Below are positions 1 through 6,237 of a stretch of DNA of 12,349 nucleotides, piece after piece. Each line of letters opens with the position of its first letter. Position 1 is the stretch's first letter. The notes under the pieces are model-generated. The model was not told where the DNA came from and did no database searches. It saw nothing but the letters and a program-made list of their open reading frames with translations. Source of the DNA: Prolixibacteraceae bacterium (GTDB lineage: Bacteria; Bacteroidota; Bacteroidia; Bacteroidales; Prolixibacteraceae); contig DMFR01000366.1 in the NCBI GenBank assembly GCA_003450125.1, positions 11,085 through 23,433 on the forward strand, given 5' to 3'. Position numbers and translations under genes: made by a program.

Positions 1-24
1 ACCATCCAACCATCCAACCATTAA
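1..24. repeat. 8-bp tandem repeat, three units
   Basis: The window opens with ACCATCCA twice and then ACCATTAA, ending 16 bases before the Nudix start codon. It may be the tail of a longer array cut by the window edge. The short-period style matches the other spacers, but the period here is 8 rather than 7. Confidence 0.6.
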
Positions 25-40
25 CTTAAAACTTTTCCCC

Positions 41-466
41 ATGTTTACCTACAAATATCCCCGTCCAGCTGTTACAGTTGATGCAATTTTAATCAGTAAG
101 AAGAACTCGGTTTTGCTTATTCAACGGGGTGGCGAGCCTTTCAAGGATAAATGGGCTCTTCCCGGTGGGTTTATCGAATTGGATGAATCGCTTGAGGATG
201 CCTGTCACCGCGAATTGGAGGAGGAAACAGGTATCAGGGTAGGGGAGATTACTCAATTCAAAGCCTATGGTTCTGTTGACCGCGATCCTCGTGGCCGTAC
301 CATTTCAGTGATTTTCTATTCTTTTCAGGAGGAAGAATCCGTTCCGGCGGCAGGTGATGATGCTGCAGATGCCCAATGGTTTGCCCTTGATCATCTTCCC
401 GAACTGGCTTTTGATCACCAGATAATCCTTGATGAATTTAAAGCTGAGGTTTTAACCACAGATTAA
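41..466 (+). CDS. Nudix hydrolase (ADP-ribose pyrophosphatase-like, COG1051 type)
   Basis: This 141-residue protein is a single-domain Nudix hydrolase, the usual length for the family. The Nudix box GX5EX7REUXEEXGU is complete at residues 43-65 (G43, E49, R57, E58, E61, E62, G64), so the Mg2+-binding and catalytic glutamates are present. The beta-strand before it (residues 10-29, ending QRGG) and the K-W-A-L-P-G-G stretch just before the box are typical of ADP-ribose pyrophosphatase-like members. Family members cleave nucleoside diphosphates linked to another moiety; the substrate cannot be read from the sequence. There is no signal peptide, so it is cytosolic. The C-terminal winged helix of NrtR-type regulators is absent. 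The ATG at 41 lies only 40 bases from the window edge, with no Shine-Dalgarno sequence, as is normal in this phylum. The last codons overlap the start of a GATTA-type intergenic repeat. Confidence 0.93.
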   Translation: MFTYKYPRPAVTVDAILISKKNSVLLIQRGGEPFKDKWALPGGFIELDESLEDACHRELEEETGIRVGEITQFKAYGSVDRDPRGRTISVIFYSFQEEESVPAAGDDAADAQWFALDHLPELAFDHQIILDEFKAEVLTTD

Positions 467-490
467 AAACCACTGATTAAGCTGATTAAA
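455..490. repeat. Degenerate GATTA-type repeat overlapping the Nudix stop codon
   Basis: ACCACAGATTA (455-465), ACCACTGATTA (469-479) and the shorter AGCTGATTA (480-488) follow one another. The first copy includes the last codons and two bases of the TAA stop of the Nudix gene (464-466), so the repeat has either spread into the coding end or supplied the stop. Confidence 0.55.
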
Positions 491-531
491 TTGTTTTATT
501 CTTTCCTGTTCATTCTATGTTAATCGAATGT

Positions 532-649
532 GGTTTTCTTATTCTTATCTGTGCTTCTTGTGTGCATCTTGTGTGCTTCTTCTGTGTTGTTGAACACACA
601 AGAAGCACACAAGAAGCACACAAGAAGCACAGATAAGTATAAGAAAACC
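532..649. repeat. Long near-perfect inverted repeat (57-bp arms, 4-base loop)
   Basis: Arms 532-588 and 593-649 pair at 54 of 57 positions, with the loop GTTG at 589-592. The only mismatches are 543/638, 566/615 and 582/599. The arms consist largely of an 11-bp unit (GAAGCACACAA in the right arm, its complement in the left). The element lies between two convergent genes (Nudix + and MFS -), so a transcript from either side would fold into a very long hairpin. It could act as a two-way terminator or mRNA-end stabiliser, or be a non-autonomous mobile element. No target-site duplication is evident. The ORFs that cross it are by-products of the repeat. Confidence 0.9.
602..634. repeat. 11-bp tandem repeat, three units, in the right hairpin arm
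   Basis: GAAGCACACAA occurs at 602-612 and 613-623, then GAAGCACAGAT at 624-634. The left arm of the hairpin carries the complementary units with single-base changes. The unit length is close to one helical turn. A second 11-bp array with the related unit GAAGTACGAGT lies at 11751-11783. Confidence 0.85.
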
Positions 650-718
650 GTACCGAAACAATGCACAAAACATACCCGGTGCTTTGTGGAAGGTCGTGTC
701 AGGGATGATATGATGAAT

Positions 719-760
719 CTGGCTACTTGCTTTTAGAAACTGGCTACTTGCTTCTAAATC
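719..760. repeat. Heptad repeat region (7-bp phase, 21-bp duplication)
   Basis: CTGGCTA-CTTGCTT-TTAGAAA is followed directly by CTGGCTA-CTTGCTT-CTAAATC. This is a 21-bp duplication made of 7-bp words. The reverse complement (AAGCAAG, TAGCCAG) resembles the words of the array at 8257-8298. It lies in the 469-base gene-free stretch 467-935, which otherwise holds the hairpin at 532-649 and the stem-loop at 802-851. I see no gene in that stretch. Confidence 0.7.
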
Positions 761-801
761 CCCCAGCTTTTCAATCGGATAAAAAGCATTGAATAGCTGC
801 T

Positions 802-851
802 TTGAATCCACTTATACAAAATTTATTACAGTTCCTATAAGGTGGATTCAA
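802..851. terminator. Stem-loop in the convergent spacer, possible terminator
   Basis: TTGAATCCAC (802-811) pairs with GTGGATTCAA (842-851). After a one-base bulge (G841) the stem continues as TTATA with TATAA (812-816/836-840), leaving a 19-base loop. No clear T-run follows on either strand. It sits 85 bases beyond the end of the MFS gene, so it could end that minus-strand transcript, but the role is uncertain. Confidence 0.4.
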
Positions 852-935
852 TGGCAGGTTAAGAAGTGAGACTTGTCTTCACACGCGCCCCAAGCCGCAA
901 GTCCTAACTCTTTGCGACCGACCCCTGATCAGAGT

Positions 936-2801
936 TCACTTTTCCTTGATTCCAAATCCTGGCTTTACTTTCACAAAGAAGATGGGGATCATGGCAGGAA
1001 TCATGCAAAGCATGATCCATACGAAGAAGTATTTATAACCAATGATTTCCTGAAGCCATCCTGATAACATGCCGGGAAGCATCATTCCCAGGGCCATAAA
1101 CCCGGTAGCTATGGCAAAATGGGCCGTTTTGTGTTCTCCTTCGGAAATGTAAATCATGTAAAGCATGTAAGCCGTAAAGCCAAAACCATAACTGAATTGT
1201 TCGATGGCTGCACACAAGCTGATAACAAGATAGTTGGTCGGCTGGGCAAAAGCCATGTATACGTATGCCAAGTGTGGAATATTGATGGCCAGTACCATCC
1301 ACCAGAGCCAGAACCTGAATCCCTTTTTAGCCGCTGCCAATCCACCCAGAATTCCCCCTGCCGTTAATGCAAGTATACCAAATGTCCCATAAATAAGACC
1401 AACATCTCCGGTAGTTAATCCCAATCCTCCCAACTGTCGTGGATCGAGCATAAAAGGAGAGGCCATCTTGACCAATTGCGCTTCCCCAAGTCGGTAAAAC
1501 ATTAAAAAGGACAGGATGACCCATATTTCCTTTTTCTGAAAGAAAGAAGTAAATGTTTTGAAAAAAGCTTTGAACAGGTTCTCGTTAGTTCGTTTCTTGT
1601 CAGAGGCAGGGTAGGGGAGAATGAAACGGTGATAGAAGGAAAACAGCACAAACATAACGGCCAATAGTACAAAAGTCATGCTCCAGGCCAGGTGTATGTT
1701 TCCGGAAGTCCCTTTAAAGATAGTTTCTGTTTCCCGGGTAAGTTTGGGATCTGCCTGAACCAGAATATATGCAGGCTGTTCCCAGTTTTGAAGGGTGAAA
1801 GCCAAACGTTCACCCTCGATAAGCTGAAGGCTTTGATCACCCTTTTGCCATTTTACATTCAGCACCATTTCCTTATCGGCCTCAGGCTTTCCATTCAGCT
1901 TAACGGCCACAACGGCTACATTGCCTATAGAAGTATTTTCCCCTTGGAGGATTTCTTTATTTTGAAAATGTCTTTGAAGGAAGTGTTTCAAAGGTGATGA
2001 AATGTAGCTGGTCCACCACGAATCAGAATTGACATTTTTTTGAGAAGCCAGTTGTTTGGTATTGTGTACAAATCCAAGGGAAAGATTGTGTGCTTTCACC
2101 AATTGTCGAATCGAATCCAGTTGTTGTTTCTGAATGTTCTTAGTTGAAATAATGATTTCATCTGGGAATGTGGCAAAAAAGGAATCTCCTGATGGTGTGG
2201 AAGTTTGATTAATCTCGGGAAGGGTGATCTGCTTGGATATATTGGTTTGGGCTTTTACATTGATCTCAATGGGAGCCAGGCCGGTTGCTGTTTCAAAGAA
2301 ACCCACCAGGATGATGAGCAGGCCCTGGCCTGTGATCATTGCCATGCGGTAAAAAGTACTTCGTATACCCACGAAATAGGTCTGTTGGTGCTCATTCAAT
2401 CCCAGCATATAGAACCCATCAGCCGAAATGTCGTGTGTGGCAGAGCTGAAAGCCAGCAGCCACAAGAAGATCATAGTAATTTGGAAATATCCCGGCAAAG
2501 GAAGGGCAAGTGCAACGCCTCCCAAGGCTGCGCCGATAAAGAGTTGCATAATAATGATCCACCACCGTTTGGTTTTAAGCAGGTCAACCAGTGGGCTCCA
2601 AAATGGTTTGATCACCCAGGGCAAATACAACCAACCTGTGTAAAAGGTAATATCTGCATTGGAAATACCCATTCGTTTGAACATGATCAGAGAAACGGTC
2701 ATGGCCACCACGTTGGGGATTCCTTCAGCAAAGTATAGGGTAGGAATCCAGGCCCAGGGGTTGCGCTGCTTTGAAAGGGAAGATTTTTCTATATTGGACA
2801 T
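936..2801 (-). CDS. AmpG-like MFS transporter (PAT family) with ~190-residue periplasmic insert
   Basis: This 621-residue inner-membrane permease belongs to the major facilitator superfamily. AmpG-family permeases import anhydro-muropeptides for cell-wall recycling. Signatures are the first helix with F-A-E-G-I-P (residues 24-29), the WLYLPWVIKPFWSPLVD segment (57-73) that matches AmpG's helix-2 region, and ATHDISADGF (121-130), matching AmpG's T-Q-D-I-x-x-D. Helices 1-5 span about 17-172 and helices 6-12 about 368-612. The oddity is a hydrophilic insert at roughly 173-367 between helices 5 and 6. That loop is periplasmic in MFS topology and short in ordinary AmpG (E. coli AmpG is 491 residues, with extra helices instead). 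The insert's second half reads like a beta-rich domain. The gene follows the SpoIID-like gene on the same strand after 162 bases and has its own candidate promoter at 2840-2872. The exact substrate is inferred. Confidence 0.88.
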   Translation of the reverse strand: MSNIEKSSLSKQRNPWAWIPTLYFAEGIPNVVAMTVSLIMFKRMGISNADITFYTGWLYLPWVIKPFWSPLVDLLKTKRWWIIIMQLFIGAALGGVALALPLPGYFQITMIFLWLLAFSSATHDISADGFYMLGLNEHQQTYFVGIRSTFYRMAMITGQGLLIILVGFFETATGLAPIEINVKAQTNISKQITLPEINQTSTPSGDSFFATFPDEIIISTKNIQKQQLDSIRQLVKAHNLSLGFVHNTKQLASQKNVNSDSWWTSYISSPLKHFLQRHFQNKEILQGENTSIGNVAVVAVKLNGKPEADKEMVLNVKWQKGDQSLQLIEGERLAFTLQNWEQPAYILVQADPKLTRETETIFKGTSGNIHLAWSMTFVLLAVMFVLFSFYHRFILPYPASDKKRTNENLFKAFFKTFTSFFQKKEIWVILSFLMFYRLGEAQLVKMASPFMLDPRQLGGLGLTTGDVGLIYGTFGILALTAGGILGGLAAAKKGFRFWLWWMVLAINIPHLAYVYMAFAQPTNYLVISLCAAIEQFSYGFGFTAYMLYMIYISEGEHKTAHFAIATGFMALGMMLPGMLSGWLQEIIGYKYFFVWIMLCMIPAMIPIFFVKVKPGFGIKEK

Positions 2802-2823
2802 GAGTTAGTTTGTCAATTCCATT

Positions 2824-2865
2824 GTTCAGGTTTCAAGTTCAAAGTTAAGGTATTTAGGTTCAAAG
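2824..2865. repeat. Heptad repeat array upstream of the MFS gene
   Basis: Six 7-bp words are in phase: GTTCAGG, TTTCAAG, TTCAAAG, TTAAGGT, ATTTAGG, TTCAAAG. They are followed by an 8-base word TTGCAAAG (2866-2873). On the minus strand the words read CTTTGAA, which supplies TTTG cores to the candidate MFS promoter. Confidence 0.7.
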
Positions 2866-2872
2866 TTGCAAA
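2840..2872 (-). promoter_or_regulatory. Candidate promoter of the MFS gene, inside the heptad array
   Basis: Read on the minus strand, TTTG (2872-2869) is followed after 21 bases by TAACTTTG (2847-2840), an exact match to the Bacteroidota -7 consensus TAnnTTTG with a normal -33 spacing. The -7 box ends 38 bases before the ATG (2801). Both boxes are made of heptad-repeat words, so the match could be a chance product of the repeat. Confidence 0.5.
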
Positions 2873-2901
2873 GCTGAAAAATTGAGGAACACCACAGCAT
2901 A

Positions 2902-2964
2902 GTTCCCTGCTCTATGCTCCCTGCTCCCTGCTCCCGTCTTCTGTCTCCTAGCTCTTTGCTCTTT
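2902..2964. repeat. Heptad repeat array directly after the SpoIID-like gene
   Basis: Nine 7-bp words are in perfect phase: GTTCCCT, GCTCTAT, GCTCCCT, GCTCCCT, GCTCCCG, TCTTCTG, TCTCCTA, GCTCTTT, GCTCTTT. The last base of the array (2964) is also the last base of the TGA stop of the minus-strand SpoIID-like gene, so the array starts exactly where coding ends. Confidence 0.85.
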
Positions 2965-4310
2965 CAATATTTCTTCTCAATCCTTGCTCCCTGGAAATAA
3001 TGCATCAGTATTTCATCATATTGATAACCTTTTACTCCCATCATAGCTGCACCAATCTGGCAGAGGCCTACACCATGTCCCCAGCCTGCACCAGTAAGGG
3101 TAAATTCTTCGGGAATGCCATCGCCTTCAGGATGTTTATCCACAACAAAGGCTGAACTGTATAAATGTGATGCGGACAATGTCTTACGGATTTCAAGTTC
3201 CTTGCCAATGGTGAGGGTAAGTTTAGACCCTACAATCTTGAGTTTGGTTAAACGACCCGATTTGCCTCTCTCTATAGGAATGAGATCTATGATTGACCCA
3301 AAATCATTTCCTGATTTACGGGCTATCAATTGAGCCAAATCTGATTGACTGTAGGTGATTTTCCAACGGTAAAAGTCTTTGGTCTCCTGGTCATAGTCGT
3401 TCAGCACCTGAGACAGAATCTTCTTGTCATTGGTGTTGCAAAAGGCATCAGGGGTATTTCGAATCCATTTTTGGGCTGCTTCTTCATTCGTTAAATCTAC
3501 ATCAAAGTCCTCTGGAAGCGAAGGATTGTCTACAATCGATTGCAGGTAAGGATGAACTTCAGGTTCCCAAACATTTTCAAAGGTCTCTGTTATTCCCCCA
3601 CAGCTTTTTGAATAGCGGGCATCACAGATCGTTTCATCATTCATGAGCAACATCCCTCGAGTTTCCTCAATGGCCTGTTCAACCAGAGAAGTTGATTGCC
3701 GTGTAATTCCCTGGTAGCGCTGACAATGATCATCAGCACAGACATTGAAGTTCAGGTGATCTTCACGGTCATACCACAGGATCCGTTCTTCAGTGGTTTC
3801 TGTCAGTGATTGTAAGGCGTTTGCAGCGTTCTGAAGTACTTTCCCTTTTTCTATTTGTGCCAGAAGCCAAGAGCGTGAAGTGATGGCATGGGCTTTTAAC
3901 AGTTCAAGGCTGCTGGTAGCCTTCATTTCCGATGAAATTACACTGACCAGGTAATCCTCGAGCGGTAAGATATTGATGGCAGTCAGCATTCCATTTTCTA
4001 CAATAATTTTAAGCGATCCTTTAAACTGTTGGTCTTCCTTCCTTTCCCAGTGAAAGTGAATGCCAATGGTTACATCGTTTAATTCGAACGAGGCCTCATG
4101 ATACCTGACCGGTTGAAACAACAAGGAATCTTCATCCACCAACTCATCATTGAGCCAGATTTTCCCCTCCCGGTAATTTACTTTCTGAATGCCTTCGTAA
4201 GGCACTCCGTTTGGATCCAGTAAATAGGTCTCATTGAGCCTGAAAATGATTTCCGGCTCATACAGGATGCCAATGCTTAAATGAGGTTCGTCCATAGTTG
4301 TCAATTTCAT
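2964..4310 (-). CDS. SpoIID/LytB domain protein (putative peptidoglycan lytic transglycosylase)
   Basis: This 448-residue protein carries a SpoIID/LytB domain. Family enzymes cleave glycan strands lacking stem peptides, leaving 1,6-anhydro-MurNAc ends. Visible hallmarks are LPLEDYLVSVISSEM (115-129), with E128 at the position of the catalytic glutamate; LLKAHAITSRSW (137-148), matching the family's ALKAQAVAARTY; SCGGITE (236-242); and the C-terminal GAGWGHGVGLCQIGAAM (407-423), matching GwGHGvGmsQwGA. A C191-x-x-x-H195-C196 cluster recalls the Cys/His zinc site of some SpoIID enzymes. The N-terminus (MKLTTMDEPHLSIGILYEPE) has no signal peptide or membrane anchor, odd for an enzyme acting on the cell wall. 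The ATG at 4310 is taken because the conserved N-terminal strand begins right after it. It lies upstream of the AmpG-like permease on the same strand, consistent with a shared role in muropeptide release and uptake. Confidence 0.9.
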   Translation of the reverse strand: MKLTTMDEPHLSIGILYEPEIIFRLNETYLLDPNGVPYEGIQKVNYREGKIWLNDELVDEDSLLFQPVRYHEASFELNDVTIGIHFHWERKEDQQFKGSLKIIVENGMLTAINILPLEDYLVSVISSEMKATSSLELLKAHAITSRSWLLAQIEKGKVLQNAANALQSLTETTEERILWYDREDHLNFNVCADDHCQRYQGITRQSTSLVEQAIEETRGMLLMNDETICDARYSKSCGGITETFENVWEPEVHPYLQSIVDNPSLPEDFDVDLTNEEAAQKWIRNTPDAFCNTNDKKILSQVLNDYDQETKDFYRWKITYSQSDLAQLIARKSGNDFGSIIDLIPIERGKSGRLTKLKIVGSKLTLTIGKELEIRKTLSASHLYSSAFVVDKHPEGDGIPEEFTLTGAGWGHGVGLCQIGAAMMGVKGYQYDEILMHYFQGARIEKKY

Positions 4311-4447
4311 TTTCGGAGGTTTTAAGTTGAACCAAAAACTATCCTTTGTTTTCTGTTGACTAACTTAGTCATTATTGTACAGAAAGCTTCTTTTTACCCT
4401 TATAATTTTTCGGATTGTTTAATTACTAACTTTGATCAATAGGCATG

Positions 4448-4484
4448 TGTAAACTATTTTTTTAATATTGAACTTTAGTTTACA
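4448..4484. promoter_or_regulatory. Perfect 9-bp inverted repeat next to the SpoIID promoter
   Basis: TGTAAACTA (4448-4456) and TAGTTTACA (4476-4484) form a perfect inverted repeat with a 19-base AT-rich spacer. It begins one base downstream of the candidate minus-strand -7 box at 4486-4493, so it covers the likely start of transcription. It could be an operator for a dimeric regulator or a hairpin at the 5' end of a leader of about 170 bases. Confidence 0.45.
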
Positions 4485-4485
4485 T

Positions 4486-4518
4486 CAAAGGTAAGTTTTA
4501 TGATGTGATAATTCCAAC
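4486..4518 (-). promoter_or_regulatory. Candidate promoter for the SpoIID-like gene
   Basis: On the minus strand, GTTG (4518-4515) is followed after 21 bases by TACCTTTG (4493-4486), an exact TAnnTTTG -7 box. It lies about 175 bases upstream of the ATG at 4310, implying a long leader. The 251-base spacer 4311-4561 holds nothing else I can identify apart from this box, the inverted repeat and a heptad array. Confidence 0.5.
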
Positions 4519-4530
4519 TAGTAGCGGCCA

Positions 4531-4558
4531 ACTTTGAACTTTGAACATTAAACTTTAA
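4531..4558. repeat. Heptad repeat array directly after the TMEM175-family gene
   Basis: Four 7-bp words are in phase: ACTTTGA, ACTTTGA, ACATTAA, ACTTTAA. The array ends three bases from the TAA stop (4564-4562) of the minus-strand gene. The word is the complement of the TTCAAAG word at 2838-2844, so the same family occurs twice in the window in opposite orientation. Confidence 0.75.
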
Positions 4559-4561
4559 ATA

Positions 4562-5155
4562 TTATTGGTTCTCAACTTCCTCTTCGTCAAAAATGACCTC
4601 TATTCTGCGGTCGGGAATCAACCATATGAATGCGACAAATACATAAATCCCCCCTGCAATCCAGGGAATTATCCAACAGGAGGCAATCGCTATCACATAT
4701 AAAATAGGGGAGGCTTTACCTTTAATATCTTTTCCAATTGCCCTAGCTAAGACAGAATTTGAACCATGGGTTTTAATGATTTGATTTTGTAAAATGAAAT
4801 AAGCAACGGCTGCCATTAAAAGCATGAATCCATAAAGTGCCATAGGCATTGCTTTAAAACTGTTTTCACCCATCCAGTCAGTGGTAAAGGGAACAAGAGA
4901 CAACCAAAACAGCAGATGTAGGTTGGCCCATAGTATGGCACCTGTTACATACTTTACTGTATGCATCATGTGGTGGTGATTGTTCCAATAAATTCCCAGG
5001 TAAATGAAACTTAAGATATAGCTTAAGATTTTTGGAATTAAGGGCTTAAGGTCAACTAATTCAACGCCATGGGGCACTTTAAATTCCAGCACCATAATGG
5101 TGATAATGATGGCCAAAACACCATCGCTAAATGCTTCCAACCTGTTCTTTCTCAT
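4562..5155 (-). CDS. TMEM175/DUF1211 family membrane protein (putative K+ channel)
   Basis: This 197-residue integral membrane protein starts with the family hallmark RLEAFSDGVLAIIITIMVLE (residues 5-24). The R-x-x-x-F-S-D-G signature on helix 1 lines the pore in TMEM175 channels. Further family features are the SYILSFIYLGIYWNNHHHMM region (45-64), LHLLFWLSLVPFTTDWMGEN (79-98), and about six hydrophobic segments in total. Length is normal for bacterial members, which assemble as tetrameric potassium-permeable channels; activity here is inferred from family membership. The C-terminus is short and acidic (EVIFDEEEVENQ). It is 251 bases upstream of the SpoIID-like gene and 72 bases downstream of the DUF2279 gene, all on the minus strand, so co-transcription with the latter is possible. 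Its stop codon is followed by a heptad repeat. Confidence 0.92.
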   Translation of the reverse strand: MRKNRLEAFSDGVLAIIITIMVLEFKVPHGVELVDLKPLIPKILSYILSFIYLGIYWNNHHHMMHTVKYVTGAILWANLHLLFWLSLVPFTTDWMGENSFKAMPMALYGFMLLMAAVAYFILQNQIIKTHGSNSVLARAIGKDIKGKASPILYVIAIASCWIIPWIAGGIYVFVAFIWLIPDRRIEVIFDEEEVENQ

Positions 5156-5205
5156 CTGGTTTGTTATTTACATCAATCACTCAATAACAACTGGTAAATG
5201 AGGCG

Positions 5206-5226
5206 GTTCAGTTTAGAATTCAGAAT
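5206..5226. repeat. Short heptad repeat directly after the DUF2279 gene
   Basis: Three 7-bp words are in phase: GTTCAGT, TTAGAAT, TCAGAAT, ending one base before the TAA stop (5230-5228) of the minus-strand gene. With only three words this could be chance; its position matches the other arrays. Confidence 0.45.
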
Positions 5227-5227
5227 T

Positions 5228-6163
5228 TTAATAATACAATAAATAGCCTTTCAGATTACCTTCCGAACTGATTTCAAATGCGGGGAATGGCAGTTTTATA
5301 AAAGTCATGCCCGTTAATACTGTTTTTAGAAACTTCGAGTGGGTCTTAATTTTTGTCCAATCAACATCCAGTGATAAAAGATATTGACGGTAACGAGTTG
5401 TTGGTGCGATTTCCACTCCATTGTAAATACTAATATTTTCAAACTCACCGAACATGCCATTGGCTCCATAACCCACAGCGATGTTGAGCCATGAAGGGAT
5501 TTCTCTTCGTTGAATTAATTTGTTAATAGGCATCGAAAACCAATAGGTATGACCATTGTAATCCTTCAGTAATCTATTCAGGGTTGTTTCTCCAAGAAAA
5601 CCATTGGCCCTTTTCGAATAACTTGACTCCCAATAGCTGAACTTATACTTGATCAATTGCTCATTCCATAATAGTTCCTGTCCGATCACAAGTCCCGAAC
5701 CAAAAGCATTGGCAGCCATATCGCCCCATGAGAAACCCCATCCTTCATGAATGCCGTCCATTATTTCAATGGGAGTTTGCATGACAAGGCCCAAAGTTCC
5801 TCCCAAGATGAGGGCCTTTGTTTTGCCTATTCCGCTATTTTTTAACCATTGGTACCCAATATAGCTTTCAACATATGAACTAAATGAATGGCCAAATTTA
5901 TCGACTTGTAAATAGCCTTTGTTATCATTAAAAAAATGAAAGGGTACCAATTTACGATCGCTGTACCATGCCTTTTGCAATACAAGCATGCTTCCAACAT
6001 AATAAATACTTTCAAAAGCAATGGCTTTGTATACTTTGCTTTTATTGATTTGGCTAGAATCTGCTTTCATGCTCAAATCCTCCCCTTGAACGGGATGAAC
6101 AAAGAGAAGTACAGAGAAAAAGATTGCCACAATGTTTAAAATTGTTGAAGATATATTTGCCAA
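5228..6163 (-). CDS. DUF2279 (YfiM-like) envelope protein
   Basis: This 311-residue protein starts with a signal peptide (hydrophobic core residues 8-22, likely cleavage near VQG-ED at 27/28). The DUF2279 signatures are VDKFGHSFSSYVESYIGYQW (87-106), with the D-K-x-G-H motif, and EIMDGIHEGWGFSWGDMAAN (133-152), ending in the family's W-G-D-x-x-A-N. A C-terminal part of about 100 residues (YWFSMPINK..., NIAVGYGANGMFG) has aromatic, alternating segments and ends LPFPAFEISSEGN...YLLYY, a layout common in Bacteroidota members and suggestive of outer-membrane association. E. coli YfiM is a much shorter predicted lipoprotein; no biochemical function is established for the family. The start is divergent from the first small-membrane-protein gene, with 74 bases between them holding that gene's promoter. 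Confidence 0.85.
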   Translation of the reverse strand: MANISSTILNIVAIFFSVLLFVHPVQGEDLSMKADSSQINKSKVYKAIAFESIYYVGSMLVLQKAWYSDRKLVPFHFFNDNKGYLQVDKFGHSFSSYVESYIGYQWLKNSGIGKTKALILGGTLGLVMQTPIEIMDGIHEGWGFSWGDMAANAFGSGLVIGQELLWNEQLIKYKFSYWESSYSKRANGFLGETTLNRLLKDYNGHTYWFSMPINKLIQRREIPSWLNIAVGYGANGMFGEFENISIYNGVEIAPTTRYRQYLLSLDVDWTKIKTHSKFLKTVLTGMTFIKLPFPAFEISSEGNLKGYLLYY

Positions 6164-6178
6164 CTTCTGAAAGATTTA

Positions 6179-6210
6179 TTTGATCTTGATTGAATTATTT
6201 CGTAACTTAT
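6179..6210 (+). promoter_or_regulatory. Promoter and conserved upstream element of paralog 1
   Basis: TTTG (6179-6182) is followed after 20 bases by TAACTTAT (6203-6210), close to the Bacteroidota -33/-7 pattern. The 24 bases 6186-6209 are identical to 6768-6791 upstream of paralog 2 and match 7803-7826 upstream of paralog 4 at 22 positions. The ATG is 27 bases beyond the -7 box. Confidence 0.65.
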
Positions 6211-6237
6211 AACAATGATAATTTAATTAAGTGAATT

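Noticed and set aside
602..634. CRISPR-like direct repeats (here and at 11751-11783)
   Set aside because: Units are only 11 bp and contiguous without spacers, and there are no cas genes.
530..811. Overlapping ORFs on both strands across the convergent spacer (68 and 88 residues)
   Set aside because: Both are translations of the 57-bp inverted repeat and its 11-bp units, giving repetitive peptides with no family character.
873..1064. 63-residue plus-strand ORF overlapping the MFS 3' end
   Set aside because: Most of it is antisense to the MFS coding region and it has no start context or homology.
2205..2738. 177-residue plus-strand ORF
   Set aside because: It is antisense to the well-supported AmpG-like MFS gene and has the scrambled Cys/His/Gln-rich composition of a shadow frame.
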